Shown: positions 43,198-55,982, counted from the first letter of the stretch. The stretch is DNA of 64,000 bases from Posidonia oceanica (GCA_037176725.1 JAZBRS010000011.1:8246001-8310000), one strand, 5' to 3'. A program made the numbers and translations. Notes: generated by a model from the sequence alone, not told the origin.

Positions 43198-44556
43198 ATG
43201 AAGCTTCCTTCCTTCTCTTCCCCGACCTTCCCGGTGAAAAGGGTGGTTGATATCTCCAACCACTTGATGAAAGCTATCCGGAATGACCAGGTAAGTTCTC
43301 CTCTTAGTCTTTGCATGCTTTCTTTGTGGTTTAGTTTCTGAAGGCTGCTTGTTTAGGCCGTAGTGAACCTCACGGGATGCCCGGATTTCCGTAATTCCTT
43401 TCGGTATACTTTGCCATGGGTGGCTGGCTTGATCAATTGTGCAGAGAACAACAGGCATCTCTTTGGGTGTAGTGGTTTTGACAAGCTTCTTGACTTGATT
43501 CGCACGCTTGTGCCTTGGCCATTGTTGCATGCCTTGATGGCATTCTGGAATGATTCCTCTAACACCTTCAATCTTCCTTGTGGGGAGACGCTGATTACGT
43601 GTGAGGAGGTGTCCTCTTTGCTTGGGTTGGTGGCAGAATCTACTGAGGCGGCAGATGATTGCTTCGCCATTTCTGTTGAGACAGTGGGTTCCAGGAAGAT
43701 AGGCGGGTATTTAGCAATGGATCTGGAGGCTAGCAGGGCTTTGATGCACTCAGGGAGACTCTTTTTTCGAGGCCTGTGGGAGGTTCTTAGCACCAGGCAA
43801 CTTGCTGAAGCAGAGCTGAGGAAGTGCTTGTTTGTGGTAGTTGGCGGCCTTGCCTTGTTTGCAGATGCAAATTTCACAATGGATCTTCACGATGTAGATC
43901 TCCTGATGTTGGTTGCTGTTCGTCTAGATTTGTGCTTGGCTCCTGCTGTGTTGGCTTACACCATGGAGGGGCTCACCAGTGCCTCTTGTTCAGGGAAATT
44001 CTTCGGTTCTCCACTATTGCTGCACAGGTGGTTCATGTTCCATTGCTGTTGTGATACAGATTTCACAGGTCTGAGCTTTCATGACTCCGTTCTCCGTCTG
44101 GGACGCTTGTCACTATAGAATTTTGACTTTGTTTCGAAGCTGCCTGGAGCTCATAAAGCACGGGTGATGAGCACAGTTCACAGTGACCTTGAGCTCGTCC
44201 TGGTGGGTGCCACATCATTTGTGCTGTATCCCATCCATCGTTGTCCACGTCTGCTGAATCAGGAGCTAGTTGTCCAGGTTGACGCAGTTCTGACCCCTCC
44301 AATCCGCGTTCGCAAGGAAGACGGTGACCGGGATGAGCGGATGGTCTTGGAGTATATAGCACGTTGGGTTTACATCGGCAGGCGAGTGTCTCTGAGTGTG
44401 CCTCGGCTTTCTGCAACTGCTCGGGAGTCCCAGGAGTTGAAGTACGCGAAGTGGTACGCACGGTGCTGCCCCACTCCTCAGAAGTATGTTGATGACAAGC
44501 AGGAATTCCTGAAGATGCTTGGACTCAACTGCTCGAGCATGGCAATGCATGGCTAA
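43198..44556 (+). pseudogene. Plant mobile domain gene 1, antisense in element C
   Basis: PMD proteins have host relatives (MAIN/MAIL family) involved in silencing and gene expression, and PMDs are also carried by retrotransposons and MULEs. Exon 1 is 43,198-43,290 (MKLPSFSSPTFPVKRVVD), with a GT-AG intron 43,291-43,356, phase 0. Exon 2 runs from 43,357 to the stop at 44,554. NLPCGETLITCEEVSSLLGL matches the PMD signature, and WNFDFVSKL-type and SFVLYPIHRC segments follow. One in-frame TAG (44,116) is the only break, where Trp is expected. It is encoded opposite to the element's gag-pol. Confidence 0.7.
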
Positions 44557-45117
44557 TTATGTTTTAAATTTTAATTTTAAGTTGAGTTGAACCATGTCTT
44601 AGCTTTTAAGTTTAAGTTTGGGTTGAATTATGTTTCAGTTCTTGAATTACATTATGAGTTGAATCACATTTTAGCTTCTGAACTGTGTTTTGTTGTTTGT
44701 TAATGTATAGGTTCGTGTTTTAGAGGGGAATTAAGGGATGAAACCCTCTGCCGTTGTTAGCCACTGCTCCTTCTGGCGTCCGATTAAGTCGCCACTTTTT
44801 AGGGCGACTAGCTTCGTGCTTCTTCAGAGGGTTCAAATCGAGGCAGGAAAGTCGACGCGCGAAGAGCTAATTAAGACGCCTGTTGAAGAGGCATCTGATT
44901 GAGTCGCCTCTTCTACTGGCGACCAGGTTACGAGTCCAGTAGCCAAAACTGGCCGTTGCCCCTTTTTTCTTTCAAAGCTTCAAACGTTTTTCCTTCTCTC
45001 CCTCTCTCCGGCGTCCGCGCGTGGCTACTCCGGCTGGTGGCATCTCCGGCGTGGTGCGGGCTCCGGTGTGGTGCGGCGGCGTCCGGCGTAGGGTGCTCCT
45101 TCCTCCTCCTCCCTCTG
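44557..45117. other. Spacer between PMD genes
   Basis: AT-rich, then GC-rich leader-like DNA. It includes a perfect dyad with arms AGTCGCC and GGCGACT at 44,787-44,810, and another pair near 44,873-44,927. No ORF is assigned. Confidence 0.5.
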
Positions 45118-45248
45118 ATGGCTAGCGACGGCAGTGGGGATGACGGCGTGGGTGGCGTCTCCGCTCCTCCTTCCTCCTCCTTGATGGCGAGCGGCGATGA
45201 AGGCGGTAGTGCGGGTGGCCCAAGCGATGGGTCTCGCCGGCGACAGAG

Positions 45249-47295
45249 GTAACCTTCCCCTCCTCTCCTCTTTTTTTTTGCTTGCTTTCATTTATTTGTT
45301 TGTTGTTTTTTTTGAATTAGGAATGTAATTTGGAGAGTGAATTAGGATTTAGACTTAGGTTTATTTAGGAATTTTAGTTTAGTTTTAGTTTAGAAATTTT
45401 GCTTAAAAATTTAGTTTCCTGTTTTTAGTTTTTACTTAATTTAATTGAATTCTGTTTAGTTTAATTAATTTAGTTTTAAATCCTATTGTGATTAATTTAG
45501 TTTAATTAAATTCCGTTGTAACTTAGTTTAATTAAATTTTGTTGTAATTTTATTGTAATTAATTCATTCTGTTTTTATCTTATTAAATTTTGTTGTAATC
45601 AATTCATTCTATTTTTAACTTAAATTCTGTTGTTAGTTCTTTAATGCTATTAGTTCTATTCTTTTTTAAGTTTAGTTAATTCTGTTATTTTAGTTCTGTT
45701 GTTCTAGAAAAAACTGAATTTTAAGTTCTAATTGTGGAGTTTTAGATTTAAGTTTGGTTCAGTTTAGTTTAGGTTGTTTAAAGTTATGTTTTAGATGTTA
45801 AATTCTTGATGTAAATGTGAAAGGAAATGTGAATGTGAATGTGAATGTGAATGTGAGATGTGAATGGAAATGGGAATTTTGGTGTGAAATGTGAATGGAA
45901 ATTCATTTTGGTGTGAAATGTGAATGTTTATTCAATCTTTCTTTGTGGACATGTATGTATGTTGTCAATTTGCAGGAAAATAAAATTTGTTTAGTCAAAA
46001 TTATATGGGAGGTTATGGCGAATTTTTCCCAGAATTTTAGGAGACTTAATCTTTTAACAATTGAATTAATTATTCTCTTTTAACTTGAGGGGTTAATTTC
46101 TGATTTTAACAAAGATCCTATTGAAGACATTCAGATCATTTAATGGATTGATTTGGATTTAAGAAATTAGGAATTTTTGAAGTTAGTGATGGATTCGTTT
46201 AAAAGGATTAATTAAATTTAAAAGTCGGATCCTAAGGCTTAAAGCTTTTGAAATTTGGATTTTAAAGTTAAAATTCGAGAGTTAGAATTAGGGTTTAAAG
46301 TTTGTTTTTAAATTTGACTTTTGAATTTAAGGTTTACTTTTAAGTTTAAATTGGTTTGTTAATTGAGAATAAAGGATTTAATGATGTTTTTGTTACCTAA
46401 ATGGATTAGTGAAAGGTTTAAGTTGGTTTAGAGTTGGATCTTGAATTTTAAAATTAGGATATTAGAGTTGGACTTTAAAAGGACGATCTTTTTATAACCT
46501 TAAAAGATGAATCTTTAAAGGATGGATTTTAAAAGACGGATTTAAAAGAAATGGACTTAAAAAGATTGATTTTAAAAGAAATGGACTTAAAAGATGGATT
46601 TTAAAAGAAATGGACTTAAAAGATGGATTTTAAAAAGATGGCTTAAAAGATGGATTTTTAAGAGAAATGGACTTAAAAGATGGATTTTTAAGAGAAAAAA
46701 GATGGATTTAAAAAAGATTGATTTAAAGAAGATGGATTAAAAAGATTGATTTTAAAAGAAATGGACTTAAAAGATGGATTTTTAAGAGAAAAAAGATGGA
46801 TTTAAAAAAGATTGATTTAAAGAAGATGGATTAAAAAGATTGATTTTAAAAGAAATGGACTTAAAAGATGGATTTTTAAGAGAAAAAAGATGGATTTAGA
46901 AAGATTGATTAAAAGGATTGATTTGAAAAGATTGATTAAAAAGGATTGATTTGAAAAGATTGATTAAAAAGATTGATTTGAAAAGATTGATTTTAAAAAG
47001 ATGGATTAAAAAGATTGATTTGAAAAGATTGATTTTAAAAAGATGGATTAAAAAGATGGATTAAAAAGATTGATTAAAAAGGATCCATTTCTAAAGATGG
47101 CTTTAGTTATTTAAAGATCAATTTTTAAAGAAATTATCTTTAAGGATTGAATTTTAAGTTTAAGTTGGTTAGTTAAAGTGATGCCTTTCTTTTCCCTTTT
47201 TGTTGGTTATGTGGACTACTTAGCGTTTAGGGAAACAGTTAAGAGAATTATTAATGGTTTTATCTGACCATGCTCTGCTTGTGATACCATTTCAG
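45249..47295 (+). other. Long first intron of PMD gene 2
   Basis: Two-kb intron with GT at 45,249 and AG at 47,294-47,295. It is T-rich to about 46,480 (with a GTGAAT run near 45,820-45,860) and then enters a purine-rich repeat block. Confidence 0.55.
46490..47095. repeat. Purine-rich GATGGATT repeats with 94-bp higher-order unit
   Basis: Short units of the type AAAGATGGATTTTAAAAG and AAAGATTGATT fill the block. A 94-bp super-unit starting TGGATTTTTAAGAGAAAAAA recurs at 46,681, 46,775 and 46,869. Confidence 0.85.
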
Positions 47296-50120
47296 GGCTT
47301 CTGATGAGGAGGCTGAGACGAGGAGGGACGAGGCCGGTCCTTCCACTGCGGAGGTGAGCTCCTCTCGTCCCCGCAAGCTCCGGGCGAGGCGTCCACGTGC
47401 GCCGTCTCCTGTCCCGCCTGAGGTTGGTGACGGGGGTGCTCCTGATTCAGGTGCGTCCCCTTCTCCTCCCAGGAGAGCTCGTACAGTGATAAAGCTCGCA
47501 GAGCTAGGACAGGTGAGGTTATTTTATGTGTTTTTGGCTTTTATTAAGTTACTTTGCTTGATTATTATTAAGTTACTAATGTTTTCTTTTATGCTAGATG
47601 CCATTGTCGAGCCGGACGCGCTCTAGTTGGAATGACTTGCATGAGACGTACCTCGACCTCCCAGAGTTCCAGCGGGCGAGACTTGCGGGGATGGGCTTCG
47701 GTCATTTCTTGGAGATCATGCCTTTTGAGATTCACCTTGGACTTCTGGTTTCTTTTGTTGAGAGGTACAATAGGAGTTCCGGCAGCTTCATCTTTCGCGT
47801 AGGCGAGATGATGATCACCCTGGAGGACGTAGTGCGGCTGGTGGATCTGAGGGTTGACGGAGAGCCTGTGATAGTGCCTTTGCAGCCCGACCATGGTGAC
47901 GAGCTAGAGGCTTGTTATGGTGCACGACCTCCCCCTTTTAGTTGCTTCCATACACGCGTCAACGTCAAGTAGCTGAAGGATCGACTGGACGACCTTCTTC
48001 TTGTTGACGAGGTGACCCAGGAGATAGCAGATCAGTAGCTCCGGCTCTTTTTGTCCATTCTGTTTCATAGGCTCTTCTTCGGCATGTCTTCTCAGATGTT
48101 ACATGCCGATTTTGCTCCTCTCCTTTTGCATGTGGAGAGGATTGGTAGATACTCCTGGGGTTCAGCCGTGTTGGTTTATTTGATCTCTTGGCTGGAGTCT
48201 TTTGCTGTGGGTTAGACCCGCTCTCTTTTAGGCTGTCTGCCTCTTTTGCAGGTTTGTGCTTTATTTATTTGCTTGCCTTCTGCTTTAATTGACTGCTTCT
48301 GACTTGGAATTGTTGCTTTGTGTGACAGACCTGGATCTTTGAGCACTTCGTGTACCTTCGGCCTGGAGTCCCAGGAGATGGTCCCGTCAAGTTTCCCCGG
48401 GCTCGGCGGTGGAGTGAGGTGCAGTTGGCTCCAGAGCGGATTCGCCCTGTGAGACATCTAGGCCGCTTCCTGTTAGAGATCCTCCCAGAGGAGTGGGTGA
48501 GTTTTAGTGCTTAGGTCCCTCTCTTTTGCACAGTTTACTGGTTTCTGACTGATTTGTGCTTGCAGGTTGTCTGGAGACCCTACTCTAAGGGTGAGCATGC
48601 TGATGAGGAGCCCGTGGCACACGGTTCCCACTTGTTCTTTCAGGAGTACTGGCTTTTTAGCCTCTTCCGGTGTCACTACATCTAGGTGGGCCATGTCCTG
48701 CGACAGTTCGGCCTTCAGCAGGTTATTCCAGCGGCGGGTCCTGCGGATTGCTCTCGGGGATCCATTTCGGGAGGTCGGAACGATGCTCCTCAGTGGTTTG
48801 GAGAGCAGCTCGAGAACCGACGCTCGGGTGGCACAGAGCCCCTTTCTGGTGGTTCTGCAGAGATAGAGGCGGCGTGGAGGACCTGGTTTGATTCTGAGTT
48901 TAGCCGTCTGATCGTCTTCCATCGTGACGTCTTTTATGGTCGCTCGAACGTATCGATGGGCACTGGTCCTAGTGTGAGCGTTGGCGACCTCTGTCACGAG
49001 TTGGCGATTGCCCGCAGCCGTATTGAGGAGCTGGTAAGCAATCTCTTTTGGTGTTGTGTTATTCGACTGCTCCTTTACTTGTTCACTTGCTTACACATCT
49101 TCCTCATTTGCACAGATGGACGCCTCAAAGGGAATGACTGAGGCATGCCAGACTCAGCAGGAGCAGCACTCCTTGAGAGTGGTGGAGCTGGTGAGGGAGA
49201 GGGACGAGCTCCTGTCCTAGATGGACGAGTTTCGAGCACGAGTGAGTGTAGTTTCCCTTTGTTAGTTGTTGGTGCCTGTTTCTGCTTGTCTAATTGTCGT
49301 CTTTGCTTTGATACAGGCCGAGGGTGCTTCAACAAGTGCAGAGCCCGCCCCTGCCACCACAGGTCCAGCCGCTTCCCATGCTGAGGGCGTGCTTGCTGAG
49401 GAGGTCCAGGCTCACGATTTAGAGGTATTTCCGCACTTTCCTTGCTTTAGGTAATTGTAAATATCTGTCATCTAACTCGTATAGCTTCATTGTGTAGATT
49501 TAGGCGATGATGGATTTGATTCATACACCTCCGGCCACTGGTCCTACTCAGAGCAGCTGGACGATGCCTTGGGGCGTGCTGAGGAGCTACAGGGGTGTCT
49601 CAGTCAGGCAGAGCGGGAGTGTGACAACCGCATTCAGGAGTTAGAGGCTCGTGTTGCCGCATCTGAGAGGGAGACAGCTAGGGCACGTCTTGAGGCGGAC
49701 TCCACAAGAAGGTAACTCCTTTTCTACTTGGGCACATTTGACTACTGCTAGCCTTCTTGCTTAATTATTCTAATTCTGTGACTGCTGTCTTCTTTACTGC
49801 AGCTGAGCGTTGGTCGTAGCCAGCGGATACAGGAGTTGGAGGCACAGTTGGCGGAGACTCAGGCGACAGTTGCGGCAGTTCTTCCTGACGCTGACATTCC
49901 TGGTCCGGTTGCTGCAGCCTTGTCGGTGTCAGCGCACTCCAGGGTTTTGTCAGCTCAGCAGATTGCGAGAGCGCGATCCTCCCCACACCTTGGGCTACTT
50001 CATTCTCTATTGAGGGGGTCTCGGGAGAGGAGCCAGAGCGGGGCGACGTCTTCTGTGGCGCAGCCTGCACCGAGGCCTCCAGGCGACGGACGCGAGGGTA
50101 GTGGTGAGTCTGGCAGTTGA

Positions 50121-51563
50121 GCCTGTACCTTCCTTTTGGTTTCTGTTAGAGTCTGTGCATTTCTTTTTGCCAGAGTCTGTACTTGTGAATATTGATATGA
50201 AAGGTTTTTGTTTCGCTTTGTTTCCTGTACATGCTCACTTTTCTTGTTAGTAATCAGTGAGCATACCTTCCTTGGCGAAAGATTTGGCTAAGTTAACTAA
50301 TTAATCAAAGAGAAAGTATGTCAAACGAATAAGATTTAGGCTAAGTTAATTAATTAACAAGGGACATAACAGATGTTAATGCATGCTTATTTTAAATGAG
50401 TGGAGGGAATTAATTTCTGGCCTCAGCTAAAGAGATGGAAATCAGAGTCCAATAGACGCTAATTATGAGTCATCTGTGGATGCTCTAAAGATCATTATGC
50501 TAGTAATGTCTTTGTTGAGAGAGCGCACCCAAGCCGTGAGACACGCTTGAGTAGGACGCTAACTCCGAATCCTGGTGAGTCGATGGTTGCATCATCGGCC
50601 AGATTAACTCCAGTTTTCTTACTTATTAAGTTTTCACTTGTATGTAGGTTGGATGTCTTGGTTTTTTTTAAGCTTTGTAATTTTTTTTTGGTTTTTTGGG
50701 TGATATGATTTTTTTGGTTTTTTGGATTTTTAGTTCTTCTAATGGGGAAAGATGAGTACCTATCTTAAGCATTAGCCTCGGGGTTTGTTTCAACCAAATG
50801 AGTGGGCCTTACATTTGTAGATGTGTCCCTTGGGCCATGCCTGCACCCTTTTTTAAAGACTTTGGTCCACACACCAGTCCTTACTCGGGTTGCTACTCTC
50901 TGGGCCTTTTCAGTCCTTAACCACTTGGGGTTGCTTACTCCTTGCCTGTTTAGTGAAGGGGAAGTTTTGGGATTTAGTGGACTCTCGGTTTTGGCTTAGG
51001 CTTTGATTCCTGCTTGCCTTTCTTTAGTCCTTAATGCGTCTTTCTATGGTTTATACTTTTAGATGCACAGACAGCTTTTGCCATGCTCTTTTCCGCTCTT
51101 TGGACAGCTCTTTGCTGACCTCTTTTAGTTGGACAGTTTCTTTTACTGTCTCTTTTCATTGGTTCCTTACTTGGACAGCTTCTTTGCTGCCTTCTTTCCT
51201 CTCTGTTTGGGCGGTTTTTGCCGCCATCTTTTCTTGACACTTTCTAAGTTGCTTTGGCAAGCAGTTCGTACTCTAAGCCTCTGCTCCAAGCTTACTCTTC
51301 CCTTACCTTCCCGTGCGGTGTGTATGTGGAGACAGGACAAGGCATGGGTCCCCCTAGGTGTTCCTCTTCCTATTGGCTTTGGGAATCTCTCGCTTTTCTG
51401 GGTTGGTGTTAGGCCCTAGGTCTCCTTAATGATATAGACATGCTGATCAAGGGTAGTACCTTTTCAGGTGCATTGCATTCCAAGGGTCAGGAAGATCTGT
51501 TCTGTTATGGGACAGTCGATAAGCATTCCCTGGATATACAGCAACCACTATGTAGGGTCCTTC
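50121..51563. other. Spacer between PMD gene 2 and element C integrase
   Basis: T-rich DNA after the PMD stop (50,200-50,720), then unique-looking sequence. A 69-codon basic minus frame at 51,031-51,240 is low-complexity and probably spurious. No protein recognised. Confidence 0.5.
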
Positions 51564-53182
51564 CTAATTTGGCTTTAACTTTCCCTTAGGGTGGGGCTTA
51601 TTGTAGGGCAACACTTCTTTAAGCACTAGATCACCAATTTTAAACTTGCGTTCGATTACTTTCTTCTGGTAAGCCTTGGTTAACCTTTGTTGGTAGACAT
51701 GCGTATGCTCGGCGGCTGTCAGTCGTTTCTCATCAAGGAGTTCTAAATGAAGGAGTAAAGCTTGCCTCTTTTCTTTGGCAGACATTCTCCTATCAATCTT
51801 AACTCTTAATGAGGGGATTAGGATCTCATATGGGACCACTGCCTCCATACCAAAGGCTAAAGCATAGGGGGTTTGACCCGTTGCCGTCCTTATGGTGGTG
51901 CGGTATGCCCATAATGCATTAACAAGCTTATCTGACCAATCCGATCCCTTAGCGTCTTCTACCGTCTTTTTAATGATTTTGATTAAGGTTTTGTTAGTAG
52001 CTTCTGCTTGACTGTTCCCTTGCAGGTAATACGGGGAAGAGTGGTGTAGAGTGATACCAAATTTCCAGCATAACCGCTTGAACTCTTCTGAGATGAAGAT
52101 TGGTCCGTTGTCTGCTACTAAGGCTTTAGGCACCTCGAACCTTGCGATGATATTTCGCTGTACGAATCGGCACAGGGTTGTGGCCTTGATGTTTGCGAAC
52201 GCCTCTGCTTCTGTCCATTTGGTGAAGTATTCCGTTGCCGTTAGGATGAAAGTGTTGCCCTTTCCCTGATGGATAGGTCCCACCACATCAAAGGCCCACA
52301 TGGAGAAAGGCCATGGTGTTGAGAAAGCGTGTAGCGCTGAAGCCGGAGCATGGATCTTGTTGGCGTGTAATTGGTAGCTCTTGCATCGCTTGACTTTACT
52401 TGTGCAGTCGGCTTCCATGGTAGGCCAGTAGTACACCCTTCTGATTATCATTTTAGCCATGAACTGGGAGTTGATGTGGCCTCTGCAGACTCCCTCATGT
52501 GTTTCCTTGAGGATCTCGGCTGACTTAGATGTATCCACACATCGGAGTTCAATCCCTAGGGGCGTTCTCCGAAAGAGTGTGTTGGCTCTGATGTAGTATT
52601 TGGTAGCCATCCTCCTCAGTGCTTCTCTGTCCTTGGGAGTCGCATAGGCTAGGAAGGCACGATCTTGTACATAATTCTGTATGTCATAATACCACGAGTT
52701 GCCATCGTCGTTTACTTTTGTAGCTCCTTGATAACTGACCTCTGTGCATATTAAGCTTTCCTGGTTTAGTTCCTCTCTGAGTTCTTCAACCCATTCGGTG
52801 GCAAACCCCACTCTTGGAGTGCTGATTCTTCGCACCGTGATGGATTGCTCGTCTGTCCCTGATCTGAAGGGGAGCGAGGATGCCAATGTGGCTAATGAAT
52901 CAGCCAGGATGTTGTTGCTTCTAAGGGCGTGCACATATATAACCCGGTCAAATTTCTTCAGTAAGGCTTTAGCCAGGTTGCGGTATTCCCACAGTTTTGG
53001 CGAGAGGGTCTTGTATTTGTTGAGAACTTGTCGTATGACAAGCTGTGAGTCCCCAACTGCTTTTAGCCTTCTTGCCCCTAGATCGAGAGCCATTCAGAGC
53101 CCTAGAATGAGTGCCTTGTATTCTGCAATGTTGTTGCTCGTTGAGAAGAGTAGTTGGGCTGCAGCGGGGAGAACAACACCCT
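51564..53182 (-). pseudogene. Element C second RNase H and integrase
   Basis: A 509-codon open frame on minus (53,093-51,564) plus a few codons upstream. It starts in the aRH (GARRLKAVGDSQLVIRQV, NNILADSLATLAS). The linker with NSWYYDIQNYV leads to the integrase zinc region (THEGVCRGHINSQF, DCTSKVKRCKSYQ), whose last Cys has become Tyr. The core follows: FDVVGPI, VADNGPIF and NSQAEATNK give D, D and E intact. ALWAYRT, TPYALAFGMEAVVP and a basic C-terminus (KFKIGDLVL) follow. It is far better preserved than element A. Confidence 0.85.
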
Positions 53183-54990
53183 CTAGAGTGAGGAGTGTTG
53201 CCCTATTCCAGTGCCTTGTGAATTAAGCGCTCCATCGAAATAGAGGGTCCATTCTCTGATGAGTAGCACAACACTATTGATTGCTAGTATTTCCTCGTCT
53301 GGGAAATCTGTTGACACTGGCTGATACTCTGACACAGGTAGCTCGGCGAGTTGGTCCATGATGGCTTGCCCCTTGATTGACTTCTGAGTGATGAATTGTT
53401 GGTCGAACTCAGTAAGGAGCATTTGCCATCGTGCTAGCCTTCCGGACAATGCTGGTTTCTCAAACATGTACTTGATAGGGTCCATCTTGGCTAAGTAGTA
53501 GACTTTGTGTGTAAGAAAATAGTGCCTGAGCTGTTGTGAGGCCCATACTAAGGCTAAGCAATGTCTCTCGATCTGGGAGTACTTCCTCTCATATTCGATG
53601 AACGTTCTACTGAGGTAATAAACTGCTCTCTCCTTCCTCCCAGTTTCATCGTGTTGTGCAAGGACAACACCCACCGAGTTATCAGTAACGGCCAAGTAGA
53701 GTAGTAATGGCCTCTCGGGGACTGGAGTAGTCAATACTGGAGGGTTGAGGAGGTAGAGTTTCAGCTCATCGAAGGCCTTCTGACAGGTGTGATCCCACTT
53801 GAATTCTGCACCACCTTTTAAGAGCTCATAGAATGGTCTACACTTTTCCGCGTGCTGAGAGATGAATCTTCGGATGAACTGTAGCCTCCCTATGAGTCCT
53901 CTGAGTTCTTTGATGTTCCTTGGCAGTGGCATGGCTGTTATAGCTTTGGCTTTGGTGGGATCCTCTTCTATGCCCCTTTTTCTCACTATGAAGCCAAGCA
54001 GCTTTCCGGCAGTGACCCCGAAGACACACTTCTTGGGGTTCATTCTGAGATTGTACTGGTCTACTCTCCGGAGTACTCTTTCTAGTGCTTCAAAGTGTCC
54101 CTCTCTTGTTTTTGACTTTACTAACAGGTCATCCACATAGCACTCCATGCAATCGTGTATCATGTCGTGAAAGATTGCCATCATAGCCCTCTGATAGGTG
54201 GCTCCGGCGTTCTTTAATCCGAACGGCATGACTACATAGCAGTAGGTCCCCCATGGAGTAGTAAATGCGGTTTTCTCCTGGTCTTCTTCTGCAAGCTTAA
54301 TTTTGTTGTAATCGGAGAAACCGTCCATGAATGAAAGCATCTCATGGCCTACAGTGTTGTCTATGAGGATGTCTATGTGTGGAAGAGGGAAATCATCTTT
54401 TGGGCATGCTTCATTGAGGTTTCTGTAGTCAATGCACACGCGCACTTTGCCATCTTTCTTCATCACTGGAATTATGTTGGCAATCCATTCTGGATACACC
54501 ACAACTCTGATGAACTTCGCCTTGTGTAGCTTGTCTATCTCCTCTTTGACTTTTAGAGCAAGGTCTGGACGTAGACGCCGGAGCTTTCGCTTTGCTGTCT
54601 TAGCGCCTGGCTTGAGAGGGAGCCTGTGCTCCACCAATAGTGAATCAAGCCCCGGCATTTCTCCGTAGGAGAAGGCCAGCACCTTCATATACCTTTTGAG
54701 TAGTCTTTCCATTCTGGTTCGTTCACCTGAGTTGAGGGCAGAGCTTATCCGGACTGGTCTTGGATCATCTTCAGTGCCCAGATTGACTTCCTCTGTTTCT
54801 TCAGCAGCAGCCTTGGTCTGCTCATCGTATTTCTTCATCATTTCTTCAAAGATGGCAGGGTCTACTGATTCTTCATCTGGGTCCTCTTCTGTATCCACCA
54901 GCTCGAAGACTTCATAGTTTCCAGTGTTTTTGCTAGTGATATTTGACACTTCTTCGACCAGGAAGATGGCATGCGATGTGGCTAGCTCCT
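53183..54990 (-). CDS. Element C reverse transcriptase and first RNase H
   Basis: Within a 701-codon open frame (55,288-53,183, minus). RT motifs in order: VRVCIDYRNLNEACPKDDFP, LSFMDGFSDYNKI (catalytic Asp), VMPFGLKNAGATYQRAM, CYVDDLLVKSK (catalytic Asp pair) and GKLLGFIVRKRGIE. The connection and RNase H follow: RPLLLYLAVTDNSVGVVLAQ, ERAVYYLSR, LALVWASQQLRHYF and FITQKSIKGQA. The frame ends at WTLYFDGALNSQGTGIG, the start of the second RNase H, where a frameshift separates it from the 509-codon frame. All key RT residues are present. Confidence 0.9.
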
Positions 54991-55973
54991 GTGGCAATGC
55001 TGTGGTATAGTAACATACTCTTACAGTTTGGGTGATCGGCTCCTTCTTGTTCCGACCTGCACACTTAGTAGAGTGATTAGATACCTCTTGCGAGGACACG
55101 GTGGCGATTAGGCCGTCCCTGCCTTGCCCTCGTTTACCTTCCCCATTACTAACTAAACTAGGAAGTAAACTGCTGGAAAGTAAATCATGCGAAAACAAAA
55201 TGCAGGAATTAAATGCGGGAAAGAAATTATTCACAAGGGTAGGGGGTTTGCCCCTAGGTTTACCTCTACGGTGGAGGTGGTTCGCCATTGGACGTTCAGT
55301 CTGTGGCCCCGACCCCTTCTTGCTTAGAGGGGCAAGGCCATAGGTTGCTGAAGAAACGGGTGAGCTTGCAGATGGGGTCGGAGTCCTCTGCGTTGGTGTC
55401 TTCAGTGGAGGTTCCGAAGGAGTCGCTTGCTTGGATGTTCGGAGGTTGGGGAGTTTAATCTGTGGCCTTGGTTTCTTCTTGCTTCGGGGGACAAGGTCGT
55501 AGATTGTTGAAAAGGCAGGTGAGCTCGCAGACAGGGTCAGAGTCCTCTGCTTCAGCGCCTTCAGTGGAGGTTCCGGAGGAATCGCTTGCTTGGATGTCCG
55601 GAGGTAAAGGAGCTTCTGGGGATGCAGGCAGAGCAGCAGGGACCTCTTCCATGTAGGAGGTTGATGCTTCTTCCTCGGGCTTCGTCGAAGCGTTGAGGAT
55701 GGTTGGAACTTCTTCTAGGTAGGGAGAAGGAGTTAGTGCCGTCTCGGGGTCTGTAAGAGCGCCGAGGATGACGGGCTTAGGGGCCTTTGCGGCTGTTGTT
55801 GTTGCTGGGAGGTCGGGAACTGTGTCTGACACTTGCTTGTCGTGCACTTGTAGCCCAACTGACATGAAGTAGTTGGCAAGTGACCATGCTAGAGGTTTGC
55901 TTGGATCTGGTTGCCCAAGGTACCCTAGCCCGGTACGACTGCGCTCCTTTGGTGTTTCAAGCACGTCCCTCAT
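54991..55973 (-). pseudogene. Element C linker between protease-like domain 2 and RT
   Basis: Acidic linker in two frames: 55,973-55,455 (Glu/Ser/Ala/Pro-rich, repeated EEVP(A/T) motifs) and the first ~100 codons of the RT frame. Two related segments containing GGTTCCG(A/G)AGGA and GCTTGGATGTCC-like sequence (about 55,330-55,440 and 55,485-55,600) suggest an internal duplication of about 155 bp. Confidence 0.6.
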
Positions 55974-55982
55974 TCCTTGTTC

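Larger units (their letters stand above)
45118..50120 (+). pseudogene. Plant mobile domain gene 2, nine-exon, antisense in element C
   Basis: Exons inferred from GT-AG sites and phase: 45,118-45,248; 47,296-47,512; 47,598-48,251; 48,329-48,496; 48,566-49,033; 49,116-49,241; 49,317-49,424; about 49,499-49,711; 49,803-50,120. Exons 1-2 code an acidic/basic Ser-rich head. Exons 3-5 carry the PMD (FIFRVGEMMITLEDVVRLVD, LLEILPEEW, VVWRPYSKG, VGHVLRQFG). Exons 6-9 code coiled-coil sequence (LRVVELVRERDELL, RIQELEARVAASERE) and a Ser/Gly/Pro tail. In-frame stops are TAG at 47,970, 48,036, 48,213, 48,683 and 49,218. The join at exon 8 is uncertain. Position and strand fit the antisense accessory ORFs known between pol and the 3' LTR in Tat elements. 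Confidence 0.7.
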
